Shown one piece after another: positions 37,512-46,732 of a DNA stretch of 64,000 bases (its first letter is position 1; each line of letters begins with the position of its first letter). The DNA is taken from contig NZ_JAPPRA010000001.1 of the NCBI RefSeq assembly GCF_026672375.1, forward strand, positions 1,674,001-1,738,000. Reading direction: 5' to 3'. Under the pieces are notes generated by a model that searched no databases, was not told the origin of the DNA, and worked only from the letters and a program-made list of their open reading frames with translations. The DNA is from Caulobacter sp. SL161. Its GTDB lineage: Bacteria; Pseudomonadota; Alphaproteobacteria; Caulobacterales; Caulobacteraceae. The position numbers were made by a program, and so were the translations under genes.

Positions 37512-38111
37512 ATGCCCGAACATCGCCATTCTGCGCTGGAGGACATCCATGCGCTCCTCATCGGCTCCAGCTTCATCGCCGTAGGGCTGACCCTGCTCAA
37601 GGCCGCGGGCCTTGTGACCGGCGGCGTCGCGGGGGTGGCCCTGATCATCTCGTATCTGAGCGACTGGCCGGTCGGGATCATCTTCTTCGTTCTGAACCTG
37701 CCGTTCTATGTCCTGGCCCAGCGGACCCTGGGCTGGGCGTTCACCTTCAAGACGCTGGCGACGAACCTGCTGCTGGCGGGCCTAGCCTGGGGCATGCCGC
37801 ACTGGCTGAAGGTCGGCGGCATCGACCCGATCTTCTCGGCCGTCTTCGGCGGCACGATCATCGGCATGGGCATCCTGGCCCTGGCCCGTCACCGGTCCAG
37901 CGTCGGCGGGGTCGGCGTCCTGGCGCTGTACCTGCAGGAACGCCGAGGGATCAGCGCCGGCAAGGTGCAGATGGCGGCTGACTGCGTGGTGGTGACCGCA
38001 GCGTTCTTCACGATCAGCTTCGACAAGCTTCTGCTGTCCATCGCCAGCGCCGTGGCGCTCAGCGCGGTGATCATCGCCAACCACAAGCCTGGGCGTTACG
38101 CGGGGTATTGA
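37512..38111 (+). CDS. YitT family (DUF161) membrane protein
   Basis: A 199-residue inner-membrane protein if started at MPEHRHSALEDIHALLIGSS; an upstream frame to 37422 is open but lacks support. Five to six spans are visible, with the family marks FIAVGLTLLKAAGLVTGGVAG, FVLNLPFYVLAQRTLGWAFT and the conserved GVGVLALYLQERRGISAGKVQ. YitT proteins are widespread and unassigned; a role in transport is only guessed. The gene ends before a short palindromic repeat. Confidence 0.85.
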   Translation: MPEHRHSALEDIHALLIGSSFIAVGLTLLKAAGLVTGGVAGVALIISYLSDWPVGIIFFVLNLPFYVLAQRTLGWAFTFKTLATNLLLAGLAWGMPHWLKVGGIDPIFSAVFGGTIIGMGILALARHRSSVGGVGVLALYLQERRGISAGKVQMAADCVVVTAAFFTISFDKLLLSIASAVALSAVIIANHKPGRYAGY

Positions 38112-38129
38112 GGGGCTTCAACCTTCTAT

Positions 38130-38167
38130 GTCATCCCGGCTCTTCGCTGCGCTTCGCCCGGGATGAC
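38130..38167. repeat. Palindromic repeat, GTCATCCCGG family, short copy
   Basis: A 38-base version bounded by GTCATCCCGGC and CCCGGGATGAC with a CTTCGCTGCGCTTCG core. It lies between convergent genes and looks like the outer arms of the longer copies at 32196 and 33428. Confidence 0.82.
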
Positions 38168-38181
38168 AAGTTTGGGGTCCC

Positions 38182-39153
38182 CTAATGCGGCAGCAGCGCC
38201 ATGGCCGCGCTGGCCACGGTGCTGACGGGCAGGGCCTTGAGGTCGGGCGAACGGATCACCGCCACGTGGCCGCGCGGCCCGCATAGCTCCGGATCCGAGG
38301 CGTCGGAGAACAGGGCGATGGTCGGCGCGCCGGCGGCCGCAAGAAGGTGCGTCGGACCCGTGTCGTTGCCTACGGTCAGCGCCGCCTTGGCTCCCAGGAC
38401 GGCCAATTGGGCGAAGTCAGTGCGGCCGGTGAGATCGCGCGCGCCGCCGACGGCCTTCTGGATGTGACGCGCCATGGCGCTTTCCTGGGGACCGCCGATG
38501 ATGACGATGTCCAGGCCCTTGGCCTTTAGCAGCGAGCCCAGCTGAGCGTAGCACTCGACCGGCCAGCGCTTCTCGAGCCGGTGTGCCGAGCCGCCCGGCA
38601 CGAACAGGACGTAGGGGCGCGGCGCGGCGGCGCCGGCGACGGGGCGCGGCTCCTTGTGCTTGCGCAGGATCCACGACAGGTCGGGCGGCGGCGCGCTGCC
38701 AGGCTCGGTCGGGGCGTCGGGCCAGATCCCCGCCGCGCGCAGCTGATCGGCCTGCCGCTCCAGCGTGTGCATGGTGAGGCGGGCCGAGCCCTTCTGCGGC
38801 AGGGCGCAGCCCACCGCGATTCCGTTCCACTGCGGCGGGAACGGGCGCAAGAGCTGGAAGTACCAGTTGGTCCGGCTGTTGGTCTGCAGGTCGTAGATGC
38901 GGTCGTAGCGCGCCTTGCGGATGCGGCCGATCATGGCCAGGGTCTGGCCGAAGTCCTCCGGCCGACCATCGGTCTCGACGCTGTTGAAATAGGGGCTCAG
39001 CTTGGCCAGCGCCTCGAAGGGCGGGGTGGTCAGCAGGGTGATCTTGGCCTTGGGGTGGGCTTCGCGGATCTTGCGCATCGCGGCCAGGGCCAGGACGAAA
39101 TCGCCCAGCGCCCCAAGCTTGATGACCAGGACCTTCTTGATCTCCTTGCTCAA
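38182..39153 (-). CDS. Glycosyltransferase family 9 (heptosyltransferase-like)
   Basis: A 323-residue GT-B enzyme likely acting in LPS core assembly. The start is TTG at 39153, overlapping the TGA of the upstream glycosyltransferase (TTGA), because family sequence begins right there: VLVIKLGALGDFVLALAAMR. The long upstream open frame is antisense noise. Other marks are RYDRIYDLQTNSRTNWYFQL, LFVPGGSAHRLEKRWPVECY, the C-terminal VGNDTGPTHLLAAAGAP donor motif and TIALFSDASDPELCG. The heptosyl donor is typical for GT9 but the true sugar is unproven. Confidence 0.88.
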   Translation of the reverse strand: MSKEIKKVLVIKLGALGDFVLALAAMRKIREAHPKAKITLLTTPPFEALAKLSPYFNSVETDGRPEDFGQTLAMIGRIRKARYDRIYDLQTNSRTNWYFQLLRPFPPQWNGIAVGCALPQKGSARLTMHTLERQADQLRAAGIWPDAPTEPGSAPPPDLSWILRKHKEPRPVAGAAAPRPYVLFVPGGSAHRLEKRWPVECYAQLGSLLKAKGLDIVIIGGPQESAMARHIQKAVGGARDLTGRTDFAQLAVLGAKAALTVGNDTGPTHLLAAAGAPTIALFSDASDPELCGPRGHVAVIRSPDLKALPVSTVASAAMALLPH

Positions 39154-40322
39154 GACGAACGCTCCAAACCCAACACCTGCGCATAGACCTTGAGGGTCGC
39201 TTCGCACATCGCGTCCACTGAATACAACCGTCGAGCACGCAAGCGGGCGGCTCGTCCCATGGATTGACGGCCCGAAGCGCCGATCTCGACGGCCTCGAGC
39301 AGGGCGGCGGCCCAGGCCTCGGCGTCGCCGGGCGCGACCAGCCAGCCCGTCTCGCCCGGTACGACGGTCTCGCGGGTGGCCCCATGGTCGGCCGCCATGA
39401 CGGGCCGGCCCATGACCTGCGGCTCCACTGCCGTGCGACCGAACGCTTCGGGCTCCAGCGAAGGGGCGATGGCGAGATCGGCCAGCAGATAGGCGGCCGG
39501 CATGTCGTCGCAATGACCGACCAGCTTGACGGCGTCCTCAAGACCCGCCTGGGCGATCGCCGCTTCCAGTTCGGCGCGATAGCCCTTGCGGCCCTGATCG
39601 TCGCCGGCCAGCAGCAGCAGCACCTTGTCCTCTCCGCGCGCCGTCAGCAGGGCCATCGCCTGGACCAGCAGGCCCTGACCCTTCCAGCGGGTCAGGCGAC
39701 CGGCCAGCAGCACCTTCAGGCGGCGTTCGTTCGGCGCAACGCCCCAGGCCTGACGCAGCGCCGCGATCCGATCAGCACTCACCACGTCGGGCTCGAAGCG
39801 CGACAGGTCGACGCCGCGCGGGATGGCCACCACCTTGTCGGCGGGAACGCCGTGCTCCCGGATGACGTGCTCGCGCGTGTATTCGGAGTTGGCGATCACC
39901 ACCGCGCCCTTGGTCATCACCGCATTGTACCAGCGCTTGAGGCCGGACTTGGCGTTGTAGACCCCGTGATAGGTGGCCACGAACGGAACCTTGGTGGCGT
40001 GGGCGGCCCACAGCGCGCTGAACGCCGGGGCGCGGGAACGGGCGTGGACCAGGCTGACCTTCTCGCGTCGGATCAGGTCGATCAGCCGCGCGGCGTTGCC
40101 CAGCATGACCAGCGGGTTCTTCGATTGCGCCGGCATCTGGGCCATACGTCCGCCGTCGGCCTCCAGCCGCGCGGCCATGCGCCCGCCGCGGGTGGCCACC
40201 AGCGCCTTGCCGCCTTGCGCGACCACGGCGTGGGCGACATCAATCGTCGTCTGTTCGGCGCCGCCGGTTTCCAGTTCCGGCGTCACTTGCAGCAATGTGA
40301 AATGGGCGGGTAGGTCGGGCAC
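39150..40322 (-). CDS. Glycosyltransferase family 4
   Basis: A 390-residue retaining GT-B transferase starting MPDLPAHFTLLQVTPELETG. Conserved marks are the GGAEQTTIDVAHAVV N-terminal loop, NSEYTREHVIREHGVP, VLLAGRLTRWKGQGLLVQAM and the donor-side SLEPEAFGRTAVEPQVMG with the E-x7-E glutamates. It overlaps the GT9 gene by four bases. The pair therefore forms a small operon probably concerned with LPS core or a surface glycan. Acceptor and donor are unknown. Confidence 0.88.
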   Translation of the reverse strand: MPDLPAHFTLLQVTPELETGGAEQTTIDVAHAVVAQGGKALVATRGGRMAARLEADGGRMAQMPAQSKNPLVMLGNAARLIDLIRREKVSLVHARSRAPAFSALWAAHATKVPFVATYHGVYNAKSGLKRWYNAVMTKGAVVIANSEYTREHVIREHGVPADKVVAIPRGVDLSRFEPDVVSADRIAALRQAWGVAPNERRLKVLLAGRLTRWKGQGLLVQAMALLTARGEDKVLLLLAGDDQGRKGYRAELEAAIAQAGLEDAVKLVGHCDDMPAAYLLADLAIAPSLEPEAFGRTAVEPQVMGRPVMAADHGATRETVVPGETGWLVAPGDAEAWAAALLEAVEIGASGRQSMGRAARLRARRLYSVDAMCEATLKVYAQVLGLERSS

Positions 40323-40377
40323 GCGAGTCTCGACGGCGATAACCGCCCGTTGTTAGCGAAAGGATCAAGGCGACGCC

Positions 40378-41250
40378 ATGACCGAATCCCGGGGCGCCCT
40401 GACGCGTGAAGACGGATCGACCCTGGCCTGGCGGCGGGTGGACGGCGAGGGGCCGACGGTCGTGTGGCTGGGCGGCTTCCATTCCGACATGACCGGGACC
40501 AAGGCCGAGGTGCTGGCCGAGCAGGCCAAGGCGACGGGCGGTTCCTATCTGCGGTTCGACTATTTCGGCCATGGCGAGTCCGGCGGGGCCTTCCAGGACG
40601 GCACGATCAGCCGCTGGCGCGCCGACGCGCTGGCGGTGATCGACGAACTGACAGACGGGCCGCTGGTGCTGGTCGGCTCGTCGATGGGCGGCTGGCTGTC
40701 GTGCCTGGCGGCCATCGCGCGGCCTGACCGGGTGAAGGCCATGGTGCTGATCGCGCCCGCGCCCGACTTCACCGAGAAGCTGATGGGGCCCGAACTGTCC
40801 GCTGAGGCCAAGGCGGCGATCGCCCGTGACGGCTTCTGGATCCGCCCCTCCGAGTACGATGACGGCGGCTATCCGATCACCCGCGATCTCCTGGAGGACG
40901 GCGCGCGGTGGTCGATCCTGCCCGGACCCGTGCCGATCGATGTTCCGGTGCGCATCCTGCAGGGCGGAGCGGATCCTGACGTGCCTTGGACTCACGCCTT
41001 GGAGCTGGCCAACGCCCTGACCTCGGACAATGTGGTGTTCAGCCTGATCAAGGACGGCGACCACCGGCTGTCGCGTCCGCAGGACCTGGAGCGCCTGGTC
41101 GCCGCCGTTTCCGAGGCCAAGGGCCTGGCCGAGCCGGAAGAGGGGGACCTCGTCTCCCGCCGCCTGGCGCGCGCGGCGCGGCTGCGCAACGCGGCGGGGC
41201 TGGAAGCGACCGGCATCGCGCCGCGTCCGCTGCCGATCGACGACGAGTAG
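40378..41250 (+). CDS. Alpha/beta hydrolase
   Basis: A 290-residue cytoplasmic hydrolase. The nucleophile elbow is GSSMGGWLSCLAAI (Ser near residue 102), the oxyanion strand reads VVWLGGFHSDMTGTKAE, and the Asp and His of the triad lie in LQGGADPDVPW and IKDGDHRLSRPQDLERL. A C-terminal tail of about 60 residues beyond the triad is rich in Ala and Arg. Close relatives include bacterial palmitoyl-protein-thioesterase-like (ABHD10-type) proteins. Divergent from the glycosyltransferase operon; substrate not assignable. Confidence 0.87.
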   Translation: MTESRGALTREDGSTLAWRRVDGEGPTVVWLGGFHSDMTGTKAEVLAEQAKATGGSYLRFDYFGHGESGGAFQDGTISRWRADALAVIDELTDGPLVLVGSSMGGWLSCLAAIARPDRVKAMVLIAPAPDFTEKLMGPELSAEAKAAIARDGFWIRPSEYDDGGYPITRDLLEDGARWSILPGPVPIDVPVRILQGGADPDVPWTHALELANALTSDNVVFSLIKDGDHRLSRPQDLERLVAAVSEAKGLAEPEEGDLVSRRLARAARLRNAAGLEATGIAPRPLPIDDE

Positions 41251-41253
41251 CCC

Positions 41254-42114
41254 CTAACCACGGGCCTTCAGGATCGCCGCCAGACCTTCGCGATAGGTCG
41301 GATATTTGGGCCGCCAGCCCAGTTCGGCCTTGGCTCGCGCGTTCGAGACCCGCTTGTTCTCGGCGTAGAACCGCCGGGTCGCCGGCGACATGCCCAGTTC
41401 GTTGAACGGCAGGTCCGGCGGAACCGGAACGCCCAGCAGCCTGGCGGCGTGCTCCATGACGTCCTGGGGTGGGGCCGGTTCGTCGTCGACGAGATTGTAG
41501 ATCCCGCCTGCGCGCGGGTGATCCAGCGAAGCCAGCAGGCCCGAGACGATGTCGTCAACATGGATGCGGCTGAAGACCTGGCCCGGCTTGACGATCCGGC
41601 GGCCTTCGCCGGCGCGCAGGCGGTCCAGCGCGCTGCGGCCCGGACCATAGATGCCCGGCAGGCGGAAGGTGGTCACCGTCAGGCCCATGCCGCGCCCGAC
41701 CTGGCGCCAGTCGCGCTCGGCCCCGACGCGGCGGGCGCCTTCGACCGACTGGGCCTTGAGGGGCGAGGTCTCGAACACCCAGCGGCCCTCGAAGTCTCCA
41801 TAGACCCCGGTCGTCGACAGATAGCCGATCCAGTCGGGATAGGCCTGGGCCTGGGCCAGGGCTGGGACGATCGACTCCAGCGCCGGGCAGCCGTCAGGAC
41901 CGGGCGGGGCGGTGATGAGGATCGCGTTCACACCGGCGAGCGCGGCGATCATAGCGTCGCGGTCGGCCGGATCGGCGGGGGTGATTCCCTTGTCGCGCAG
42001 CGCCTGGGCCTGACCGGGGTCACGCGCCGAGGCGGCGATGTCCCAGCCGCGTTCCTGCAAGGCGTCGGCGAAGGCCGCCCCGACATAGCCCAGACCAAAC
42101 ACGAACAGACGCAA
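41254..42114 (-). CDS. Atypical extended SDR (NAD(P)-binding epimerase-like) protein
   Basis: A 286-residue protein with an N-terminal Rossmann start MRLFVFGLGYVGAAFADALQ (GxGxxG type rather than GxxGxxG). Further marks are YLSTTGVYGDFEGRWVFETS, FRLPGIYGPGRSALDRLRAG and the late IHVDDIVSGLLASL. The catalytic YxxxK of true epimerases is absent: the equivalent helix reads EGARRVGAERDW. This places it with the atypical SDR group (YeeZ-like). It ends back-to-back with the hydrolase gene, four bases apart. Function unknown. Confidence 0.85.
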   Translation of the reverse strand: MRLFVFGLGYVGAAFADALQERGWDIAASARDPGQAQALRDKGITPADPADRDAMIAALAGVNAILITAPPGPDGCPALESIVPALAQAQAYPDWIGYLSTTGVYGDFEGRWVFETSPLKAQSVEGARRVGAERDWRQVGRGMGLTVTTFRLPGIYGPGRSALDRLRAGEGRRIVKPGQVFSRIHVDDIVSGLLASLDHPRAGGIYNLVDDEPAPPQDVMEHAARLLGVPVPPDLPFNELGMSPATRRFYAENKRVSNARAKAELGWRPKYPTYREGLAAILKARG

Positions 42115-42285
42115 CGCTGGCGCTCCACCCCGAGAAATCCAAGCTTCAAACCCGCCTGAAACCGGCCCGGATCAAGCCCCGGAAAAAACCCGCGATGCAA
42201 CCCCTCAAAGGGCGCTTGCAAACCGCGAAGCGCTCTGCCATAAGCCGCCTCCTCGTCGCGGGGCGCTCTTCTGGGCCTCGCCGAT

Positions 42286-42360
<75 letters not shown>

Positions 42361-42409
42361 TTCTCCCGGTTGCCGGGCAGGCTGGATGAGACCATATCTC
42401 GCGAATAGC

Positions 42410-42484
<75 letters not shown>

Positions 42485-42582
42485 TTCTCGGTTTTCCCGA
42501 CAATTGGATCTTATCGACTTGTTCCTTCGGGACGGTCGATTCGCGTGTGGACGCGGCGCGGCCTTGGCCTAATCTTGGCGCC

Positions 42583-44373
42583 ATGACTCAGCATCGCACC
42601 TGGCGCGCCGCCCTGGCCGGCGTCTGTCTCACCGCCCTGGTCGTTTCGTCCGCCTGGGCCGGCCCTGCCGAAACGCTCACCGGCCTGGTGGCGCGCTATG
42701 AAGCGCTGGGCAATGCGGATGGCGACCCTGACGACGCCGGCGGCGACGCGGCGCGCTGGCGCCTTCCCGATGTCTCGCCGGCCGCCGACGCCGCCAGGCT
42801 GACCAAGCTCAAGGCGATCTCGGCCGACCTCTCGGCCATGGACGTGACCGGCCTCTCCGACGACGAGAAGCTGACCCGGGACCTGCTGCTGTGGGCGGTG
42901 AAGGACCGCGTCGAAGCGGGCGGCTTCGACGAGGCGCGCACGCCGTTCAGCAGCGACGGCGGCTTTGACGTGATGATGCTATATCGCGCCAGCGGCATGC
43001 GTCTGAAGACCGAGGCCGAGGCGCGGCGCTGGATCGCGCTGCTCAACCGCATGCCCGCCTGGTACGCCGCCAATATCGCCAACGCCCGGCGCGGCGTGAG
43101 CACGGGTTTCGTCCACGCGGTTTCTACCGCCCAGGCCGTCCAGGACCGCGCCCAGCGCGCTGCGACGACGCCGCTGGCCGAGGATCCGCTGCTGGCCCCG
43201 CTGCGTAATCTGCCGGCCAGCATGCCCGAAGCCACCCGCGCGGCGCTGGTCGCCGAGGGCGAGAAGGCGATCAAGGACAGCGTCGCGCCCGCCCGCGCCG
43301 GCTTCGTCAAGTTCATGGCCGAAGAGTACACGCCGCGCGCGGCCAAGAGCCTGGGGGCGTCCGACCTGCCGGACGGCAAGCGCTACTATGCTTTCCTGGC
43401 GCGTCGCCACACGACCACGACCCTGACGCCCGACCAGATCCACGACATCGGGCAGGCCGAGGTGAAGCGCATCCGGGCCCGCATGGAAGAGACCATGAAG
43501 GCCGCCGGCTTCCAGGGTGACCTGCCGGCCTTCATCGCCATGCTGCGCAAGGAGCCGCGCTTCTACGCCACCAGCCGCGAGCAACTGCTGGAGAAGTCCA
43601 GCGAGATCGCCAAGCGCGCCGATGACCAACTGCCGGCCCACTTCGGCGTGCTGCCGCGTCTGCCCTACGGCGTGCGAGCGGTGCCGGCCAGCATCGAGAA
43701 GGGCTACACCACCGGCCGCTATTTCGGCGGCGACGCCAAGGTCGGTCGCGCGGGCGGCCTTATGATCAACACCTCCGAGCTGGACCAGCGGCCGCTCTAC
43801 GAGCTGCCCGCCCTGGTGCTGCACGAAGGCGCGCCGGGCCACCATATCCAGACTGCCCTGGCCGCCGAGCAGGTCAATGTGCCGGAGTTCCGCAAGAACC
43901 TCTATTTCACCGCCTTCGGTGAGGGCTGGGGTCTGTATTCGGAATGGCTGGGCGAGGGGATGGGCATCTATCGCGACCCCTATGAGCTGTTCGGCCGACT
44001 GTCCTACGAGATGTGGCGCGCCTGCCGCCTGGTGGCCGACACCGGCATGCACTGGAAGGGCTGGAGCATCGACCAGGCCCGCGCCTGCTTCACCGACAAC
44101 ACCGCCCTGTCGCCGACCAATATCGAGGTCGAGCTCAAGCGCTATGTCTCCTGGCCCGGCCAGGCCCTGGCCTACAAGATCGGTGAGCTGAGGCTGTTGG
44201 AGCTGCGCAAGCGCGCGGAAGCCAAGCTGGGCGACCGGTTCGACGAGCGCGGCTTCCACGACGCGGTGCTGCTGCGCGGGTCGCTGCCGCTCTCGGTGCT
44301 GGAGACCAGGATCGACGCCTGGACCGCCCAGGAGTTGGCCAAGCCCGCGCCGTCCAGCAAGGCCAAGGGCTGA
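42583..44373 (+). CDS. DUF885 family metallohydrolase-like protein, exported
   Basis: The ATG after GGCGCC at 42583 opens MTQHRTWRAALAGVCLTALV, a signal peptide ending at AWA; frames upstream run through the tRNA genes and are not coding. The 596-residue protein carries DUF885 with the zinc-type motif VLHEGAPGHHIQTALAAEQ near residue 415 and the following FTAFGEGWGLYSEWLGEGMG, which supplies a further Glu. The repeated Tyr/Pro/Asp-rich segments AGGLMINTSELDQRPLYEL and RYVSWPGQALAYKIGELRL are family marks. It is likely a periplasmic peptidase. It is followed two bases later by kdgK, an odd pairing. Confidence 0.88.
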   Translation: MTQHRTWRAALAGVCLTALVVSSAWAGPAETLTGLVARYEALGNADGDPDDAGGDAARWRLPDVSPAADAARLTKLKAISADLSAMDVTGLSDDEKLTRDLLLWAVKDRVEAGGFDEARTPFSSDGGFDVMMLYRASGMRLKTEAEARRWIALLNRMPAWYAANIANARRGVSTGFVHAVSTAQAVQDRAQRAATTPLAEDPLLAPLRNLPASMPEATRAALVAEGEKAIKDSVAPARAGFVKFMAEEYTPRAAKSLGASDLPDGKRYYAFLARRHTTTTLTPDQIHDIGQAEVKRIRARMEETMKAAGFQGDLPAFIAMLRKEPRFYATSREQLLEKSSEIAKRADDQLPAHFGVLPRLPYGVRAVPASIEKGYTTGRYFGGDAKVGRAGGLMINTSELDQRPLYELPALVLHEGAPGHHIQTALAAEQVNVPEFRKNLYFTAFGEGWGLYSEWLGEGMGIYRDPYELFGRLSYEMWRACRLVADTGMHWKGWSIDQARACFTDNTALSPTNIEVELKRYVSWPGQALAYKIGELRLLELRKRAEAKLGDRFDERGFHDAVLLRGSLPLSVLETRIDAWTAQELAKPAPSSKAKG

Positions 44374-44375
44374 CC

Positions 44376-45302
44376 GTGGCCAGGATCACGGTTCTAGGCG
44401 AGTGCATGGTCGAGCTGTCGCCGGAGGCCGGGGACGGCGGCGCGCCGCTCTATCGGATGGGCTTCGCCGGCGACACCTTCAACACGGCGATCTACATGGC
44501 GCGGCTGGGCGATCAGGTCGCCTATTGCACGGCGCTGGGTCAGGGAGACCCGTTCAGCGAAGGCGTGCTGACGGCCATGCGCCGCGAGGGCATGGACACC
44601 CAGCTGGTGCGTCAGGTCGAGAACCGCCTGCCGGGCCTCTACGCTATCGTGCTGGATGACCACGGCGAGCGGAAGTTCCACTACTGGCGCGAGCGCGCGC
44701 CGATCCGCGACCTGTTCTCGGCCCATACCGCCGACCAGCTGATCGAGGCGGCCAAGGCCAGTGATCTGGTCTATTTGTCGGGCGTCACCCTGGCCGTGAT
44801 CGGCGACATCGGCCGGGCGCGGCTGCGCGACATCCTCGCTTACGTCCACTCGCACGGCGTGGCCGTGGCGCTGGACTTCAACTACCGCCCGGCCTTGTGG
44901 CCAAGCGCCGAGGCCGCCCGCGCGGCGCTCGATGGCGTTGTTCCAGCCTGCCGCTATGTCTCGCTGAGCAGCGAGGACAGCCGGCCGCTCTATGGCCGCG
45001 AGGCCGAGGATCTCGCCGCCGAATGGGCCGCCGCCGGCGCCGAGGTGGTGGCGCGGGATGAGAGCCATGCGGTCAATGTTCTCAGACCGGACGGACGCAC
45101 GGCCACGCCGGCGCCGGCGCGGGTGAAGGCCGTGGACACCACCGGCGCTGGGGACAGCTTCAACGCCGCCTATCTGTCCTCGCGACTGGCGGGCGCGACC
45201 ATCGCCGACGCTGTCGCCCGCGCCCACGCCCTGGCTGGGATTGTGGTGTCCCACCGTGGCGCGATCGTTGCGCCGGAGGTAGGGATGCCTTCTTTAGTTT
45301 GA
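44376..45302 (+). CDS. kdgK: 2-dehydro-3-deoxygluconate kinase (PfkB family)
   Basis: Phosphorylates KDG to KDPG for the Entner-Doudoroff pathway. 308 residues from a GTG two bases after the DUF885 stop. Family marks are GECMVELSPEAGDG, the N-terminal GFAGDTFNTAIYMARLG sugar loop, and the C-terminal VDTTGAGDSFNAAYLSSRLA, which contains the catalytic Asp and the anion hole. PfkB specificity is hard to judge by eye, but MVEL-x-P and the GDTFNTA block favour KdgK over ribokinase or fructokinase. Caulobacter uses the Entner-Doudoroff route as its main glycolytic path. Confidence 0.82.
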   Translation: MARITVLGECMVELSPEAGDGGAPLYRMGFAGDTFNTAIYMARLGDQVAYCTALGQGDPFSEGVLTAMRREGMDTQLVRQVENRLPGLYAIVLDDHGERKFHYWRERAPIRDLFSAHTADQLIEAAKASDLVYLSGVTLAVIGDIGRARLRDILAYVHSHGVAVALDFNYRPALWPSAEAARAALDGVVPACRYVSLSSEDSRPLYGREAEDLAAEWAAAGAEVVARDESHAVNVLRPDGRTATPAPARVKAVDTTGAGDSFNAAYLSSRLAGATIADAVARAHALAGIVVSHRGAIVAPEVGMPSLV

Positions 45303-45314
45303 GTACCCCGAACC

Positions 45315-46238
45315 ATGTCCTTCTTGATCCCGCCGCCTCCGCTGCGGGTCAGCCGCGAGCAGGCGGCGCTGACCAAGAGATTCCTGACGCCAGCCCTGGA
45401 CCGGCTGCACAGCTTGCTTCTGAGGCTTCGCCAGGGCGTCGACGCCTATCTGACCGCCGAGTTGGCCGGGCGCTACACGCAGCCCTATCCCTATGGCTGC
45501 TGCCTGGAGATCACCAACGCCATGGCCGAGCAGTTGCAGGCGCTTGCGGCGCGGCGTGACGGGCCGGCCGAAGAACGCGCTCTGCGGGCGTTCTTTCGTC
45601 ACGGCGGCGAGGTGAGAATTCTCTGGGGCGTGCTGCGCGAACAGTTTTTCCAGAACGCGCTGCAGATCGGCGGTCTCTATGTCGATGTGTCCAATGACAC
45701 TGTCGACGTCCGCAAACCTAAGATCCAGATTCTGCCGCTGGAGGAGTCTGGCTTTGCGCTGGTGCGCGACGCGTTCGACTTCGCGACGATCGCCGAGCGC
45801 TACTGGCAGGCGCGTGTCTATGCCAACAGCGTGCTGCCGGAACTGGCGCCGCTGTATCCGATGATCGCCGTGGACCGTCATGGCGTCGTGCAAATCCAAT
45901 CCAACGCCGCCTACATGCTTCGGCTGCTCGGCGGCGAAGGGTTTCGGCTGGCCGAGGCCTGGCTCGCCGAAGCGCCCGCTGCTCCCGAGGCGGTCATGGC
46001 GGCCTTGAGAGAGCACGCGCCGGCCGAGCTTCGGCGCGCGACCTCATCGGGGACAGCTGAGGCCGTTGATGAATGTCGTCGCCTTCGCGCCGGCGATCCG
46101 CCGGACGCGGCGTGGGTGATGGCGATGCGGGGTGTCTTCCAAAAAACGCCCATGATTCGTTTGGCGGCCACGGAGGCCAAGCCCTCTCGGGAGACCGTCG
46201 TCTATTCACAGGCTCTGATGAGCGTAGCGGCCGCCTAG
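45315..46238 (+). CDS. Uncharacterised protein, 307 residues
   Basis: Unrecognised gene starting 12 bases after kdgK. No signal peptide or membrane span. The middle segment (RYTQPYPYGCCLEITNAMAE, EVRILWGVLREQFFQNALQI, YVDVSNDTVDVRKPKIQILP) looks like a compact alpha/beta domain with a Gly-Cys-Cys that might bind metal or form a thioether. Its C-terminal part is Ala-rich and helical. It may share a transcript with kdgK, but no functional link can be made. Confidence 0.7.
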   Translation: MSFLIPPPPLRVSREQAALTKRFLTPALDRLHSLLLRLRQGVDAYLTAELAGRYTQPYPYGCCLEITNAMAEQLQALAARRDGPAEERALRAFFRHGGEVRILWGVLREQFFQNALQIGGLYVDVSNDTVDVRKPKIQILPLEESGFALVRDAFDFATIAERYWQARVYANSVLPELAPLYPMIAVDRHGVVQIQSNAAYMLRLLGGEGFRLAEAWLAEAPAAPEAVMAALREHAPAELRRATSSGTAEAVDECRRLRAGDPPDAAWVMAMRGVFQKTPMIRLAATEAKPSRETVVYSQALMSVAAA

Positions 46239-46363
46239 ACTAAGAAAAAACAATCGCTTAGCTCGAGCTTGCATGAGCGAAATAGGAATATCTTCCTCTG
46301 CGCGGAATATAAACCTATAGTGGTGTTCGCCGGCTGCGCTCGCGGCCTGGAGGAGAGGACGCC

Positions 46364-46732
46364 ATGCTGGTTCAAGCCCTTGAGGATATCTGGGCGATCA
46401 CGCCCGATCCCCGACGCGACCGCCTGACGGTCGGCTTCGTCACCCACCTTGTTTCCCTGGCCACCGGCGTGCCGGCGGTGGAGATCGCAACGCCCAAGCG
46501 GGCGTCCCACACGGCGGTGCGCGCCCGGCAGCTCGCCATCTACCTGACCCACATCACCCTGCATTGGCCCCTAGCGCGGGTAGCGTTCGCCTTTGGCCGG
46601 GATCGCACCACCTGCGGGCACGCCTGTCGCAAGATCGAGGACCTGCGCGAGGACGAGGCCTTTGATCGGCGCCTCTGCGAACTGGAGGCCTGTCTGCGTC
46701 AGGCCCCGTCGCACGCTCAGGACCTGCCATGA
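46364..46732 (+). CDS. Standalone DnaA domain IV-like DNA-binding protein
   Basis: A 122-residue protein with an excellent SD (GGAGGAGAGG) at ATG. It is essentially a single Bac_DnaA_C helix-turn-helix: the KRASHTAVRARQLAIYLTH basic helix resembles the R-x-x-A-x-x-RQ-x-A-x-YL of DnaA domain IV, and WPLARVAFAFGRDRTTCGHA resembles the DnaA signature FGRDHTTVxHA. The His that contacts the DnaA box in true DnaA reads Arg here (GRDRTT), so its recognition site may differ. AAA+ domains are absent. It overlaps the start of the next gene. Confidence 0.78.
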   Translation: MLVQALEDIWAITPDPRRDRLTVGFVTHLVSLATGVPAVEIATPKRASHTAVRARQLAIYLTHITLHWPLARVAFAFGRDRTTCGHACRKIEDLREDEAFDRRLCELEACLRQAPSHAQDLP

